Below, in pieces: positions 1-11,760 of a stretch of DNA of 64,000 nt. Position 1 is the stretch's first letter; every line of letters begins with the position of its first letter. Origin of the DNA: Bactrocera neohumeralis (Eukaryota > Arthropoda > Insecta > Diptera > Tephritidae); contig NC_065921.1 in assembly GCF_024586455.1 (NCBI RefSeq), positions 4,402,001 through 4,466,000 of the forward strand. The letters run 5' to 3'. Below the pieces are notes generated by a model, which did not search any database, was not told the origin of the DNA, and was given only the letters and a program-made list of their open reading frames with translations. The position numbers and the translations under genes were made by a program.

Positions 1-1375
1 AGTTGCTACATAGTATTATCGTTTTGATCACCTAACGGTTTTACGAATCACATAAAACTAAACGAGATAGATATAGGGGTATGTATATAGAAAGGATCAG
101 GGTGACGAGAAAAGTTGAAATCTGGTTGACTGTATGTCTGTCCGTCTGTGTAAGCTGTAACTTGAGTAAAAATTGAGATATCTTGATGAAACATGCCCAC
201 AAATCGCCATTAACCGAAAACATATAAAGGGCCATAACTAGGCACCTAATTAAGATATAAAGCTGTAATTTGATACAGAGGATGCTAGTAGCAAAGGGCA
301 CTTGTGAGCAAACTTTTTTGAAAAGTGGGCGTGGCCCCGCCCTTTAGCAAGTTTAATGTACTACATATCTCCTAAGCCACTTAAGCCACGGGAACCAAAA
401 TTTCCTGAGTCTTGTAAGAACTTCTACCGCCAGTGTGAAAATGGTTGAAATCGGAGGATAACCCCGCTCACTCCCCTTATAACGGTACTGTTCTAAAGCG
501 CCATAAATCAATAACTAAATGCACCAGAGATATTAAATATTTTATTTATTTACCACCGAGGTAGTATAAGAGATGTTAATGGGAGCCGGGGCGAAAATTG
601 GACCATGGGCGTCGCACGGCCCACTTTTTGGTAAAATCCTATATCTCACGACCCGACCAACCGATTTCCACTAAATTTGGTCCGTGCTATTCTTCTTACA
701 TTTTTATCTTACATAGTGGACGACATCAGACAGGAATCACGCCTTCTTCCCATATAGCACAATTTTAAATTCCACTTGATTTGTTCAGCTTCCAGTACAC
801 AAATCAAGAAGCAATTGTTATAGCGCGATAAAACTTTGCACGAATAATATCTTTTTTGTGTGCAATTTTATGACCAAAAATAGTTTAAATCCAACAAAAA
901 CTGTTCAAGCCCCTGGATACCGAATATTTAGACCCCGGTGCCTATAGTTGACTTTTGTTCGAAAATATCGGTCAATGGCAGATATATATTATTGAAAGTA
1001 AGGGATAGCCTTTCCCATATAATACTATGTCTGTATGTCAAAAATGGGTTGAATCGGACCAATACTTCCCTTAGCCCCCATAAACTTAATATAAAGATTT
1101 TTGAACTTCCGGTTGACTTTGTACCGCATATATCGGCCGATATGTGTGTTATCTCTAGGAAAATTAGAGAGCGTGTTTTACTCATAACAGTGTATCTTTG
1201 TGCCTAAAATAGATAAATTTGGGCGCAAAATTGGCCAGCCCCTATCTAACTAATATCAGGATTTTCGAATATCTGGCTGACTTTGCTCTATAAGATTTCC
1301 CTGGTCTTGATTTTGCAAGTTGCAAGAGTATAAAATGTTCGGTTGCACCCGAACTTATTCCTTCCTTACTTGTTA
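1..1375. repeat. Unclassified interspersed repeat, left end outside the window
   Basis: This AT-rich stretch has no host-like coding frame. It contains phrases that look like dispersed fly repeat DNA, such as GTCTGTCCGTCTGTG near 132 and repeated 'gaatat...ggctgactttg' blocks. It ends in a short hairpin at 1337-1354 (GTTCGG, six-base loop, CCGAAC) followed by a pyrimidine-rich tail. I cannot see the left end or a target-site duplication, so the class is unknown. A hairpin near the end recalls Helitron 3' ends, but the expected CTRR terminus is absent. Confidence 0.45.
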
Positions 1376-3370
1376 TCGATAATTTTATGCATTACATTGT
1401 TTTAATTTTTCGATAATAATTACCAAACTTTTAAAACCAATATCAATAACAGCAAAGTCATTAAAGAATATACCTATATATAACTATATATACATAAGTA
1501 TATATATAGCTACATATAAATTCCACAATAACATTAAACAAGTCTTTTATTGTAATGCTTTTACAGAACAATTAATTAGGAAACGAAATTAAGCGAAATC
1601 GCTGGAGGCGAACATACCACTGGTTCGAATGGAAAGCTCCAGCTGCGCTCCGTTGGGACTACAGACACCAAGCAGCAACTTGGAAGCGATGTTGAAAAGT
1701 GAAAAAACGGGTGTCCTGCTGTGCTTACAGTGAACGGCAAGAGCAACCACTGGAGTCGCACTTTTGCTAGCTGTAAAAGTCAGACAGCACTCGAAAACAG
1801 GCGAACGACATCAGCATTCAACAGCAGCAGTGGCAGTTGGTCGAATGAGCTTGTAATTAAGTTCGGTTTCCAGTTGGCGATTCTACTTGTAAGACATGAC
1901 AAAAAAAGAAGATGGAAAAAGGAATAATATGTTGCTGCCCAAACACACAAAAACCCGCCCAAAACAGCCAGCAAAATGGCATTGCAGTTGGAAGAGGAAT
2001 CGGCATTTCATTTGCTTGTCGACAGCGTACACAGTAGCCTAAGTTTGCAGCAAACATGCCAGTCACAGTTGCAACAACAGTTCTATTAGTTTGTCCCCGC
2101 CTATTGATAAACTTGCACAGAATGCTATTTAATTTAGCTGCTTGCCAACCGCCGCACGATTCACGATTGTGGATCACGGGGAACATGTTAATCCATCTGA
2201 GTGCCCTCGATGTCGGATGTGCGGTACGCTAGGTATGTGCCTGTGACTTGACAGTTCATGACACCGTCCGTGCAAGGCAACATGACATTTGACAGTTGAA
2301 ATGTCCGCTGGCCGTTGGCCGATCACTGTTTTACGAAGAGAGCGCGGCGTCGACAAGTCTCGGCTTTTCAATTGGCAATTAGAAATTGGCAACACAGGTA
2401 ACTAACTACTTTTACGCTACCACATATGAATGTGTGTTGGTGCGATTATTTGCACTTCTTTATAAAGCAGACATAGTGCTTTTGGCATTTACAAGTTGCC
2501 ACCGTTCGTTTCAGGCGCGACATTAGTGCTGATGTGACACAGCGAGTGGCAGAGTGGCAGTTGCAACATGCACTTTACATGCATTGCGCGAATTGACAAG
2601 ATGGCAAGATACGCGATACGAATCAGCTGTTGCGGGAATGTAAGCTGCTACAACCCGAGCGCCACAAATGTCAAATGCCATGTGATGACAGACCCGATTC
2701 GAAAGATAACATGGAAGCACAGCGATGCGCACTTATGCAGTTCAGATTTAAATGCGATAAACTGCGATAAGCATCGGAGTGGCGCTTGTAAAGGGATTCA
2801 TTCGGATGTGGAAGCATATTTGAGATGCACATGCGAGCGGAAATATATATGCATATTTGTATACAGAATTATTTAAATCATTGTATCTTCTGCATTTTGA
2901 TGTCTTTATTAAATATTTACTATATATTAGGAACCACAAAAAGTATTATTTTTAATTGACGGTACTTATTTTGAGGTATAGTAAGCGCTGATAAATACTT
3001 CCAAGTATTCGAAAAATTCAAAATATTAACGTTTTTTTAAATACATATACATACTCTCATTTCTGAACTAGTGCATAAGGCTTTGAAAATTATAAAAAAA
3101 AGAAAGAAATTTATTGTAGGTTGAAACCCATCGATTACGAAAGATGAAATGACAAATACTAAAGGAAAACTAATGTACGAGCGTTCTGTGGTCTGAAAAA
3201 GGAAAGGGAGGGGTTTGGTTGAATTTTTAATGGTTAAAAACGGTTTATCTCAGCAAAGTTGCGAATCTTATAGAAAAATAAATATATCTGACAATGGTGT
3301 AGGTGATCTAAGATCTACTATTGTGAGCGAAATATAGTAATACTTAGTTCATAATTGTGAAATTCTTAAT
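1376..3370. other. No recognisable gene
   Basis: Short open frames occur on both strands around 1580-2880, where GC content is higher. None has a recognisable domain, splice-linked continuation or convincing start. The stretch from 2880 to 3370 is AT-rich. I see nothing supportable here. Confidence 0.5.
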
Positions 3371-4390
3371 TTGTTCTTCAAAATCTATGTCGTCCCCTTT
3401 AAGTAATTCCCTTTGGCCCGAATGTGTTTGTGCTAACAATTTTTCCAAACATCGAAACAGTTGTTAAAGTCAATTTCCGGAATAGCTTTCAATGCGCGTA
3501 GCGATTCACGTTTAATGTCTTCAATTGACTCACGAAGGGTTGCCCGGAGCGATCGTTAGACTTTGCTGAATAGCCAGAAGTCACATGGAACTAAATCAGG
3601 CGAACTACATGGTTGTGGTACGATATTTGGCGAAATACTCACGAAGAATCAATGCAGTGTGAGACCATGCATTATCGTGGTGCAAAAACCAAGAGTTGTC
3701 GGCCCATATTTGCGGTCTCTTTTTACGAACAGCTTCGCGCAAACGACGCATAACACTCAAACAGTATTCCTTCTTGACAATTTCGCCGGTCGGAACGAAT
3801 TCGTAGTGCACCACATCTCGATAATCGAAGAAAATTCAACATAACCTTGATTTTTGACCTGCTTTGACGCGGTTTCTTCGGATTCGGTTCATCTTGCTGA
3901 TATTCATCTGTTTCCAGGTTTTAAGCATAGTCAGTAATAGTACGCTTCACGACATCCTGGTGAGGTTAGTGCGACGCTGTTTTTCGAAAAAAATTTAGTG
4001 ATTTTGGAACCAATCGTGTTTTCATTTTTCCGAGGTCCAAATGATTTTTCAAAATGGTTTTCACAGATCCTTCCGATATTCTAACGATGCCAGTAAGATC
4101 TCTGACTGTTAAGCGGCGATTCTCAAACTCCGATTCCTTTATTTTATTGACAAGTTGATCATCAGTTGATGTTGATGGCTGTCCTGGACGTGACTCTTGG
4201 TAACCGCGTTCTTGACCCTCTTTGAGTAATTTGTACCAATCAAAAACCCTTGCCCGCGACAAACAATTATCACCGAAGGCCTTCTCTAACATTCTGAAAG
4301 TTTCGGCACCAGAAATTGTATTTCGCACACAAAATTTTATGAAACTCATTGCCGAATGCAAAAGTAAAAGATCTTACTATTCTTTGCCCA
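3370..4390 (-). mobile_element. Degenerate mariner-family transposase copy
   Basis: On the minus strand, 4361 down to 3966 encodes a mariner N-terminal helix-turn-helix region: an FCVRNTISGAETFRMLEKAFGD-like segment, then a GQPSTS linker and 'ENRRLTVRDL'. The frame shifts, and 3814-3605 encodes the middle part with HHDNAWSHTA, which contains the second catalytic Asp. Below 3600 a broken C-terminus corresponds to the usual SPDL.PCDFWLF region. The element is nearly full length for mariner (about 1 kb) but carries several frameshifts and stops, so it is inactive. A relative in the same orientation lies at 45340-45900. Confidence 0.85.
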
Positions 4391-4399
4391 CAGAAAGAC

Positions 4400-4665
4400 A
4401 AGGAGTACGATTGTGACCGAATTTAAAGCCAAAAACGCAATGATTACTATCGATCAACCACCGTTTTCACCAGATCTGGCTTCGTGTGATTTTTTCTTGT
4501 TCCCCAAACTGAAATCGAAAAGTGTTTCGAGGACTGGACAAATCATTGGCATAAGTGTATTTCATCTGGTGGGGATTACTTTGAAGGCGGCAAAATAAAT
4601 TTTGAACAGTTTAGTATTTTGCGTTTCATTCACAATTTTCGGGTACTTTTTGTCATAATGTTTCG
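4400..4665 (+). mobile_element. Mariner transposase C-terminal fragment
   Basis: The plus strand encodes ITIDQPPFSPDLASCDFFLF, the C-terminal catalytic region of a mariner transposase, then a degenerate tail and AT-rich end with GGGTACTTTTTGTCATAATG. The same 3' end occurs at 41,500-41,605, which identifies a second copy of this subfamily. The fragment starts right beside the N-terminus of the minus-strand mariner at 4361, giving a head-to-side junction of two different elements. Confidence 0.8.
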
Positions 4666-6454
4666 ATTCTACTTAGCGACCCCGACAGCTTCGGAGCACG
4701 CGAAGTTTGATGAAGCCTCACAATGACCACGCATCAAGTTCTCTCTTCCCACATCTATCGAACTCAAAAGATAATCGTCACGCTATCGAATAAACTACTT
4801 ATGTACACTTGTTGCTTTGAACCCCTAAAACCCCCCTTTGCGTACGCTCCTGCTCTTTCCTTCAGTTTGGCATACAAAATGTAACTCAGAGACAATTTCT
4901 CTCAAATCTCACGGTTCATAGTGAGGTTAACAGCCTCTAGGTGATATATCCTTCATTAATTTCACGCGGACAATTATCAGAACACTTCAACCTTACCTGC
5001 CATAGAGCTGCTATAAAGCTTGTTAACTATAAAACGGCTCCGACATGAAGCGGAAAATGCATGTATGACCACTACAGATTACTTTGCGCCATTTCATGTC
5101 GGATACAAATCAAATTCTAAGAGTCTCGTTATGCTCGTAAATTCAAGAAAAAAGGAAGAACGTAATATGAAGTGCGCGGAATTTACCACCATAAAGATTA
5201 CTATGTAACATGGAAAGCCTGTAATTATTGGTGAAAAATAATTTCAGCAGCGGTAGTCTCGGTGGAGTTTGTAAGGCGCATCGCTACGAACGCAATGGAC
5301 ACCGGACCGGTCACGGCGACTGGCTGCCAGATGTTGCGGTAATCGTATGCTTACAGGTAATTGTTGTTGTTTTAAAAATGCTGATTTGTTTCTGCGCGCA
5401 TGTGTTGCCGTAATTCTAGACATTACACGCTGTGACACACGCGCTGCCGCAACGGCGAGCAGAACACATTCCGGACGCCTGCAGATTTCATAACACGTTT
5501 CGTTGCAGGCGTTCGGCCGAAAGCTTTATGTAATACGTACACACATACATATGTATATGATTATGAATGCACGCTCGTATTTAAATCTGTAGAACAAGCG
5601 AAAATGTTGTTGCTTATGAAGAGATATTTTTTCGCAGATTCTTATCGTAATAAGATGCACATCAGCACCAGCGGCAGCTAAAATAGTTAAGCCCCAGCTA
5701 CATCGGTAGTTGCAGCTGCATATCTATTGCGTTGTTGCATGCATGCGCGCTTGTTGCAACATATGCTGCATGACACTTACTTGCGTGCAAGTTGCATGCG
5801 CATGCGCCAACCATCGCTCCGCCATAAGTTGCTGCCCAATGGGATTTGACGGCTGACCGACGGTTAGTTAGTAAAATAATGGGCGCTCCGATGTGGCGAC
5901 ATGGCTTGGTCGCTTCAGTTTTCATAACAACCCATTGCTGACATCGCTCGTTCAACACATTAACAAGGTACTCGCAACTTGACAATCTTTTGGGAATTCA
6001 ACTGCCTTGCCAGTTGTGTGCTGTTATTACATCTTGACGTTTTATGAGTGTTGACCTCAAATTTTATGACGATGCCCGTTAGTGTCGTTGCCCGTCGGGT
6101 TAGTTGAGTCATACTTGTTCAAAAAAAATATAACAACGATTGGATGAGTTTGTGGTGAAACAAGTAACGAATTAATTATATTAAGTGCAATCGATAAAGG
6201 TTTTCCCGAAATGTATTTTCGTACAATGTGGGAAGATTATCAGTTAATATGAGGTCAGTTTGATGATTTAGTAACTTTTAATTTCCACTATCAACAATAA
6301 TAAATATCGGAATTTTCAAAAAAAAAAAAAATTATTCGCGATGTCACCTTTAGTAGGGGAACACTTACTTTATATTATTCCTAAATTTTAATGGATAGAA
6401 TTTGGTTAACGAAATTCTATTCAGTCGATTTTTTGTATGGGTCATCTATTTAAA
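4666..6454. other. No recognisable gene
   Basis: No domain, splice-linked exon or repeat that I can name. Short frames near 5228-5438 and 5698-5985 are GC-richer but low in information and lack similarity to anything I recognise. Confidence 0.5.
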
Positions 6455-7016
6455 CACCAACAACTACGTCAGCCTCGAAATTCAACGCAGAATAACTCTG
6501 GCCAACAGGGGCCTTCGGACTGAGTAGGCAGTTTAGAAGTAAAGCTCGACGAACAATGACCAAGATGACCACAAGTTACTCATTGTTCCCGTCCTGCTAT
6601 ATGGCGCAGAGGCATGGACGATGACATAATATACTGAGTTGACATTACGAGTTTTCGAGAGAAAGGTCCTGTGGAAGATTTATGGTTCTTTACGTATTGC
6701 CCACGGCGAATACAGCATTTGATGGGACGATAAGCTGTATGAGATATACGATGATATTGACATAGTTCAGCGAATTAAGAGACAGCGGCTACGCTGGCTA
6801 GGTCATGTCGTCTGTATGGATGAAAACACTCCAGCTCTGAAAACGTACGACGCAGTACCTGCTAAGGAAAGCAGTGGAAGAGAAACCCTTTCACTCCATT
6901 GGAGAAATGGTATCTTGAATTGGCGCAAAATTGCGAAAAGAAGAAACGACTGGTGGGCTGTTGTTAACTCGTCGACACCGGTTATAACCGAGAAAAAAGA
7001 TAGGATCTCGTACTGA
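6455..7016 (+). mobile_element. LINE (RTE-like) reverse transcriptase C-terminal remnant
   Basis: The plus strand encodes the typical C-terminal block of this LINE type: 'IQRRITLANRG', then 'LRVFERKVLWKIYG', 'RLRWLGHVVCMDEN' and a final tryptophan-rich segment. Stops and frameshifts interrupt it. It is the same family as the minus-strand copies at 7635-8200, 14545-15345 and 30760-31310. Confidence 0.85.
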
Positions 7017-7110
7017 AAAATAAAACAATTTTTTGATTGCAAGTCATACGTAATGTTTGTGATCCTAGTTAGTACTGTAACAGCCTATCACGGTCAATGT
7101 TGATTTCGTA

Positions 7111-7308
7111 GATTCCGTTTCGGTTATTTTAATGTCAAAGATGTACCACGGTCTGGAAAGCTATTTTTCGAAAATATCGAAAAAATAATGAAAATAGTCG
7201 TGTCCGGCCGTCATGTAAGCACTGTTACAATTGGCCAGAAGTTCAAAATTTTACAAAAAACTATTCGGAACCATTTAAATAAGGTTGATTGGCTCGATGT
7301 AAGGGAAT
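7111..7308 (+). mobile_element. Mariner helix-turn-helix fragment
   Basis: The plus-strand translation gives 'FNVKDVPRSGK' followed by 'IVVSGRHVSTVTIGQKF' and 'TIRNHLNKVDWLDV'. This matches the second helix-turn-helix of mariner transposases and the linker before it. No catalytic region follows, so it is a short dead fragment lying between two LINE remnants. Confidence 0.7.
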
Positions 7309-7634
7309 AGATAGTGGCTGTAAAGCTTTCGAAAACCGGCTATCCGGACGTTTTGCCATAGAGCGAGAGTTTCTGTGAGAGTGACACAAAACGGCGCATA
7401 ATTTACCCAAATCGGTTATTTCTAACTTTGCTAAATGAAACCATTAAGTTAAAGCAAAAATAATGGATTTCTTTTTACTAGCCTTACAATTTTGGAATTC
7501 TAATTTGGAGTTTTTCAATCATTTAAAATCGAAGAGTTACACAAAAAAGGCTCCATTGTGAATAGGCCTTTTGAAAAATACTAGAAATATTTGGGTTTTA
7601 CGAAAATGGTATCGAAGAGGTCGTAGAAAGGTTT

Positions 7635-8200
7635 CTTTTGCCTTTTTCTTCTTTATTGGCGTAGACACCGCTTGCGCGACTATAGCCGAGTTAACAACAG
7701 TGCGCCAGTCGTTCGCTACATGGCGCCAATTGGATATTCCAAGCGAAGCGAGGTCCTTCTCCACCTGGTTCTTCCAACGGAGTGGTGGTCTTCCTCTTCC
7801 TCTGTTTCCCCCGGCAAGGGGACGCACTAATACTTTCAGAGCTTGAGTGTTTTCGTCCATTCGGACGACATGATCTAGCCGATATTCGCCGTGGCCAATG
7901 CGCAAAGGACCATAAATCTTTCGCAGAACTTTTCTCTCGAAAACTCGTAACATGTTAATACTGGTTGCAAGATAAACGAATTATCTGCGACTTCGACGTT
8001 ATGAAAAAGCTATTGCATTCTCCTTATCGCTTCTTGGCCACCCTAGCTCGGCCGGCAATCCATCGGCACCAGCAGCTTTGTTGTTCTTCAGACGGGTAAT
8101 TGCTATTCGAACTTCTTCATGCTTCGACAATGGAATGTTCGCTCCATCGGCATCGATTAGGGGTAACGGGTTCACCATCTCCTGGTGTTATGCTTTCCTA
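7635..8200 (-). mobile_element. LINE (RTE-like) remnant with internal deletion
   Basis: Minus strand: 7953-7640 encodes 'MLRVFERKVLRKIYGPLRIG', 'HVVRMDENTQALKV' and 'GRGRPPLRWKNQVEKDL', the LINE C-terminus. Immediately upstream, 8200-8040 encodes 'TRLKNNKAAGADGLPAEL', which belongs to the start of the reverse transcriptase domain. The intervening catalytic core is missing, so the copy has an internal deletion. The 3' end (plus-strand TTCTTCTTTATTGGCGTAGA) recurs at 14548 and 30764. Confidence 0.85.
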
Positions 8201-10389
8201 TTATGTATTCCTTTCCTTTTGTCTAATGTCCTCAATACAACTCAGTGATTTAAGAGAAGAACCCAATGCCAATTTTTGTGTTTCATAAAATGAAGATAAT
8301 AATGCACTTTGTTTATGAAAAGATCCCAGAATCATTATTGCGTCTCATAGGCTACTAGGCCTAACCGGAAACCATTAAATACTGTACATTTTTAGGCTTC
8401 TCTGAACTGGTATAAAAATTTACAGAGTTATGATCTTATTTACACACTTCTTCACCACTTGGTGCGTATTCGCAAAATTCGTTCGACAATTCTTGTTTGT
8501 GAAAGCAAGCGCAAGCGAAAACCAATTAAAATACTGCCTCCTCCAGAGTAATTACCGAAATATCATAAACCCACAACCACTTTACTGACTTGCAGGCGCT
8601 GAAATGGCTGACGGAGTTTGAATATTGTGTTTCCTTTAAACAAATACTGCATACAACGGTATGTATGTGCATGTATTACCGCTTAATGCCCACCTCCAAG
8701 CGAAAGGAAAAAATGACAAAATTACTATTGCAACAATTGTTAAATACGCCATGGAACACTGACTGGCGCAGCATGCCACAGCGAAAGGCTTAAATGCTGG
8801 GCAACTCGTTATATACAAACCCATTTCCATAACTACACACATACATACACAGCACTTACATACGCATGGCTATGCATATTTCAAGCTACTTGTCAAGCGA
8901 TCGATTCTAATTTATGATTTCCTTGGGCGTTAGAAACTGGTCTGCCGCAGCGATTTGTGGCATTGTGACAGCGGACAGTTGAATATGCAACAAAGTTGAA
9001 AACCGCGAACAATAAAATTACAACACGAATGACATGCGAGCAAACCAACACAAATATCCAAAGCTGTGCATTGGACAAGCAGGGATAAACAGCGAATGCT
9101 AGGACGCTGGGTTCAACTAAAGCTCGCAATGCCACACAGACAAAATTACAGCTATGCATAGCTATATATGTAGATCACATTTTAGGTTAGCTTTCGTCTT
9201 CCAAAGGAACTCTTGTCTGTGGAGATTTGCATACTTTGCCTCGCTGCGGGCGTTGTTAATTTAATTCAATTACCAAATAAAAGAAATAAATCAAATCTAG
9301 GTACAACACAACAACAAATTGTAAATGCATAAAAGTAAAATTTTACAAAGAACCCACGAGGCTTGCACGCAACATGACCGTTTGCCACATGGAACGGCGG
9401 GGCTTCTGACCTGTTGTTGCGTGTATGCGTTTGCGCTCAACATCTGTCTGGCTGCCGAAAGTGTGCCGCCATTCAATGCCCTTGTTACCGCGCACACAGT
9501 CACACTGGCATTCGCATTCGTGTTCGTGTGCGTGTATGCGTAGCTTTCCTGTCGTCAGCGTTGCATTTGCATTTCAGGCTGTGGGACCACCCTGCTGCCG
9601 ACTGATGGCGATTTCCACCAGAACCAGTTCATCTTCTATCAGAGATTTGCATTAGCCAGAATGTAGCCAACCAATTAAGCTGACTTTCAGGCTGCTGCTG
9701 CTGCTGCTGATGCTGCAATCGCAACTGTTACTTGCAAATGACCGTCAAATTGAAATGGAAATACTTTACGCATCCGTTTGTCTTCAGCTGCCGCCCATTT
9801 TGCGTGCGTTTGAAATTCCGCAGAGCCAAGACAGTGGCAGCTGCTTCTGCCTATGCAACTCTGCTTTCTAGCGTATCGCGATCAATTTAATTTACTTGAC
9901 TGCTACGATTATGGATGCGGCAAAATGCAGCTTGTGGCTTGTGGCTGTGGCTTGCGGCGTTCGGCTTGTGGCGTGCAATTCGATCCTCTGGGGGCAACGT
10001 AGTCGCCAATCTGGACCATGGCATAAGTGGCATTGCGACATATTTGTCTACGCACAATCAGCCACCAGCAAAACTACCAAGGCACTTGCATTTGCAGGTA
10101 TTTCCACTTTGAATTCATTTTCACAATCATTGATTGCCTGTTTGTCTATTTAGTTTTCGCTATTAATGATGATCTCTGTCGACTACATTCGGGTTTTTAA
10201 AGTGTGAAGCCTAATCAGTGCGTTTGATTGACATTTCAGATCGCTGACAATTGAGGAGCTTTATAGGACAGTCCTGCCACACTTTATATGAATTTATTCG
10301 GTTTAGCTGAATTCGTAAAATTATAGGCAATTAACTTTATATAAAGTAAGATTTTTCAGAGATTCTCTACTGTGCCTCGCTAGAATGCG
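8201..10389. other. No recognisable gene
   Basis: Mixed composition; 9300-10130 is GC-richer with overlapping short frames on both strands. These are Cys/Ala/Leu-rich and mutually overlapping, which is typical of compositional artefacts. A short CTG run sits near 9693. I cannot support a gene. Confidence 0.5.
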
Positions 10390-11760
10390 CCACTCAACAA
10401 CATCCTCTTCTTTTGCTATTACGGGCTCGACCGCAACGAGTACTTTAAGATCTGTTGCGTTAAATTCATTCTAACTATATGGGGTTTTCAGTGTAGCATT
10501 GTCATTGCAATATCTCGGACTATATTAACGTCATGGTCAGTGGTATGTTGGATGGTATTACCGAAAAAGTACTGTATTAAACCCTTGGAACAGACGCAAT
10601 GGACCTGCCTGCTGGAACTTACGGTCGCAAAGAAAGCTACCTCTACAAGGAGGTTTCCTCGACATTCGGATACATATGCAGGTGAGGCTTACGGGACATT
10701 GCTTACGGTCAGCCGTACTAAACTCACGAGGAACTAAACAAAAGAAGACTGGACCAATGGTTGTGTGGTCTTCTGTTCCAACTATGAAATTTGCATATTC
10801 ACAGACGGATTAAAGGATGAAACAGGAATAGGAGCGTCTTCTTCTATAATAATCTATGCACATAAAGGCCGAAATTGTGGACAAAACAGAAAGCGACAAG
10901 TGGGCTTCTGCTCTAACCAGCAAGGCCATAAAAATTCTATTGGATAACCAAACCGAAGTGGCAATACTAATATCGGTATTCTGCTTGAGACGATTGTCTC
11001 ATGTCTCTAATTGTCACAATCTTAATTTAGTGACTACAAGTATGTTAGTCAGGAGTCTCATTCTTTTTGGTATTCTATACAGTATACTGCTATACTGTAT
11101 CTGCCAGAATACCAAAATGATGCTCCTGACTAACAGAATACCGATATAAGTCTCGTCTGGATAGCCAGCCGGTCATATAAGAATAGAAAATTAAATATAA
11201 GGCGGATGAACTGGCCTACTCGAGGCAGTTGGAGCCACTATTTCCCTGAGCTGTCCCAGGCCATTCAGCTCCTTCAAGGGTTGTTGGATCCTAGGGGAAC
11301 AATTCAGGTCTTGGAACACAAGCAACACAGGGTGAACCACAAAATTACTTTGGGGTAGTGTTTATGGTGGACAGACCAAAAAGCTCCTACTTCTAAGCAA
11401 AAAGGAGCTTATTAACATTGTAGTGGTTAGCTCAGGGCACCTACCCTTAAGAACTCAACTATAGAAAATGGGAAAAGTTGATTCGGTGGAATGCAGAGCA
11501 TGCGCGCAGGATGATGAGACGCTGGAACAATATCTATGCGAATAGTCGGCCATCAGTCGGATGATAAGGGACATATTTTAAGGTTCCCAATACTACCACT
11601 TAAGAGACATTCGGCAGCTGGGATGGAAAATAATCAGGGTTTACTAAATCCACTTGGTTGTTGGATAAGGCTTAAGTCGGTTATCACCCGGGAGAACAAT
11701 GAACGTTATGTTGGCCTCATACGCCTACCTTTTCAACCAACCAACCAAATGGGACACATG
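10390..11760 (+). mobile_element. Jockey/I-type LINE remnant (RNase H and C-terminal region)
   Basis: Degenerate plus-strand translation includes 'IFTDGLKDETGIGASS', the first motif of a LINE-encoded RNase H. Further on are 'DKWASALTSKAIKILLDNQT' and a C-terminal Cys/His stretch 'VECRACAQDDETLEQYLCE', with recognisable terminal sequence to about 11750. Many stops and frameshifts mark it as dead. A palindromic insertion interrupts it at 10970-11147. Confidence 0.75.
10970..11147. repeat. Interrupted inverted repeat inside a LINE remnant
   Basis: The segment 11043-11086 (GTTAGTCAGGAG...) pairs with about 11090-11133 (...CTCCTGACTAAC) with a few mismatches around a minimal loop. An outer 14-base arm, 10970-10983 (ATATCGGTATTCTG), pairs exactly with 11134-11147. 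A 59-base stretch (10984-11042) separates the two left arms and has no partner on the right. Confidence 0.8.

Noticed and set aside
1576..2876. Series of short frames in a GC-richer patch
   Set aside because: No conserved motif or consistent exon structure links them.
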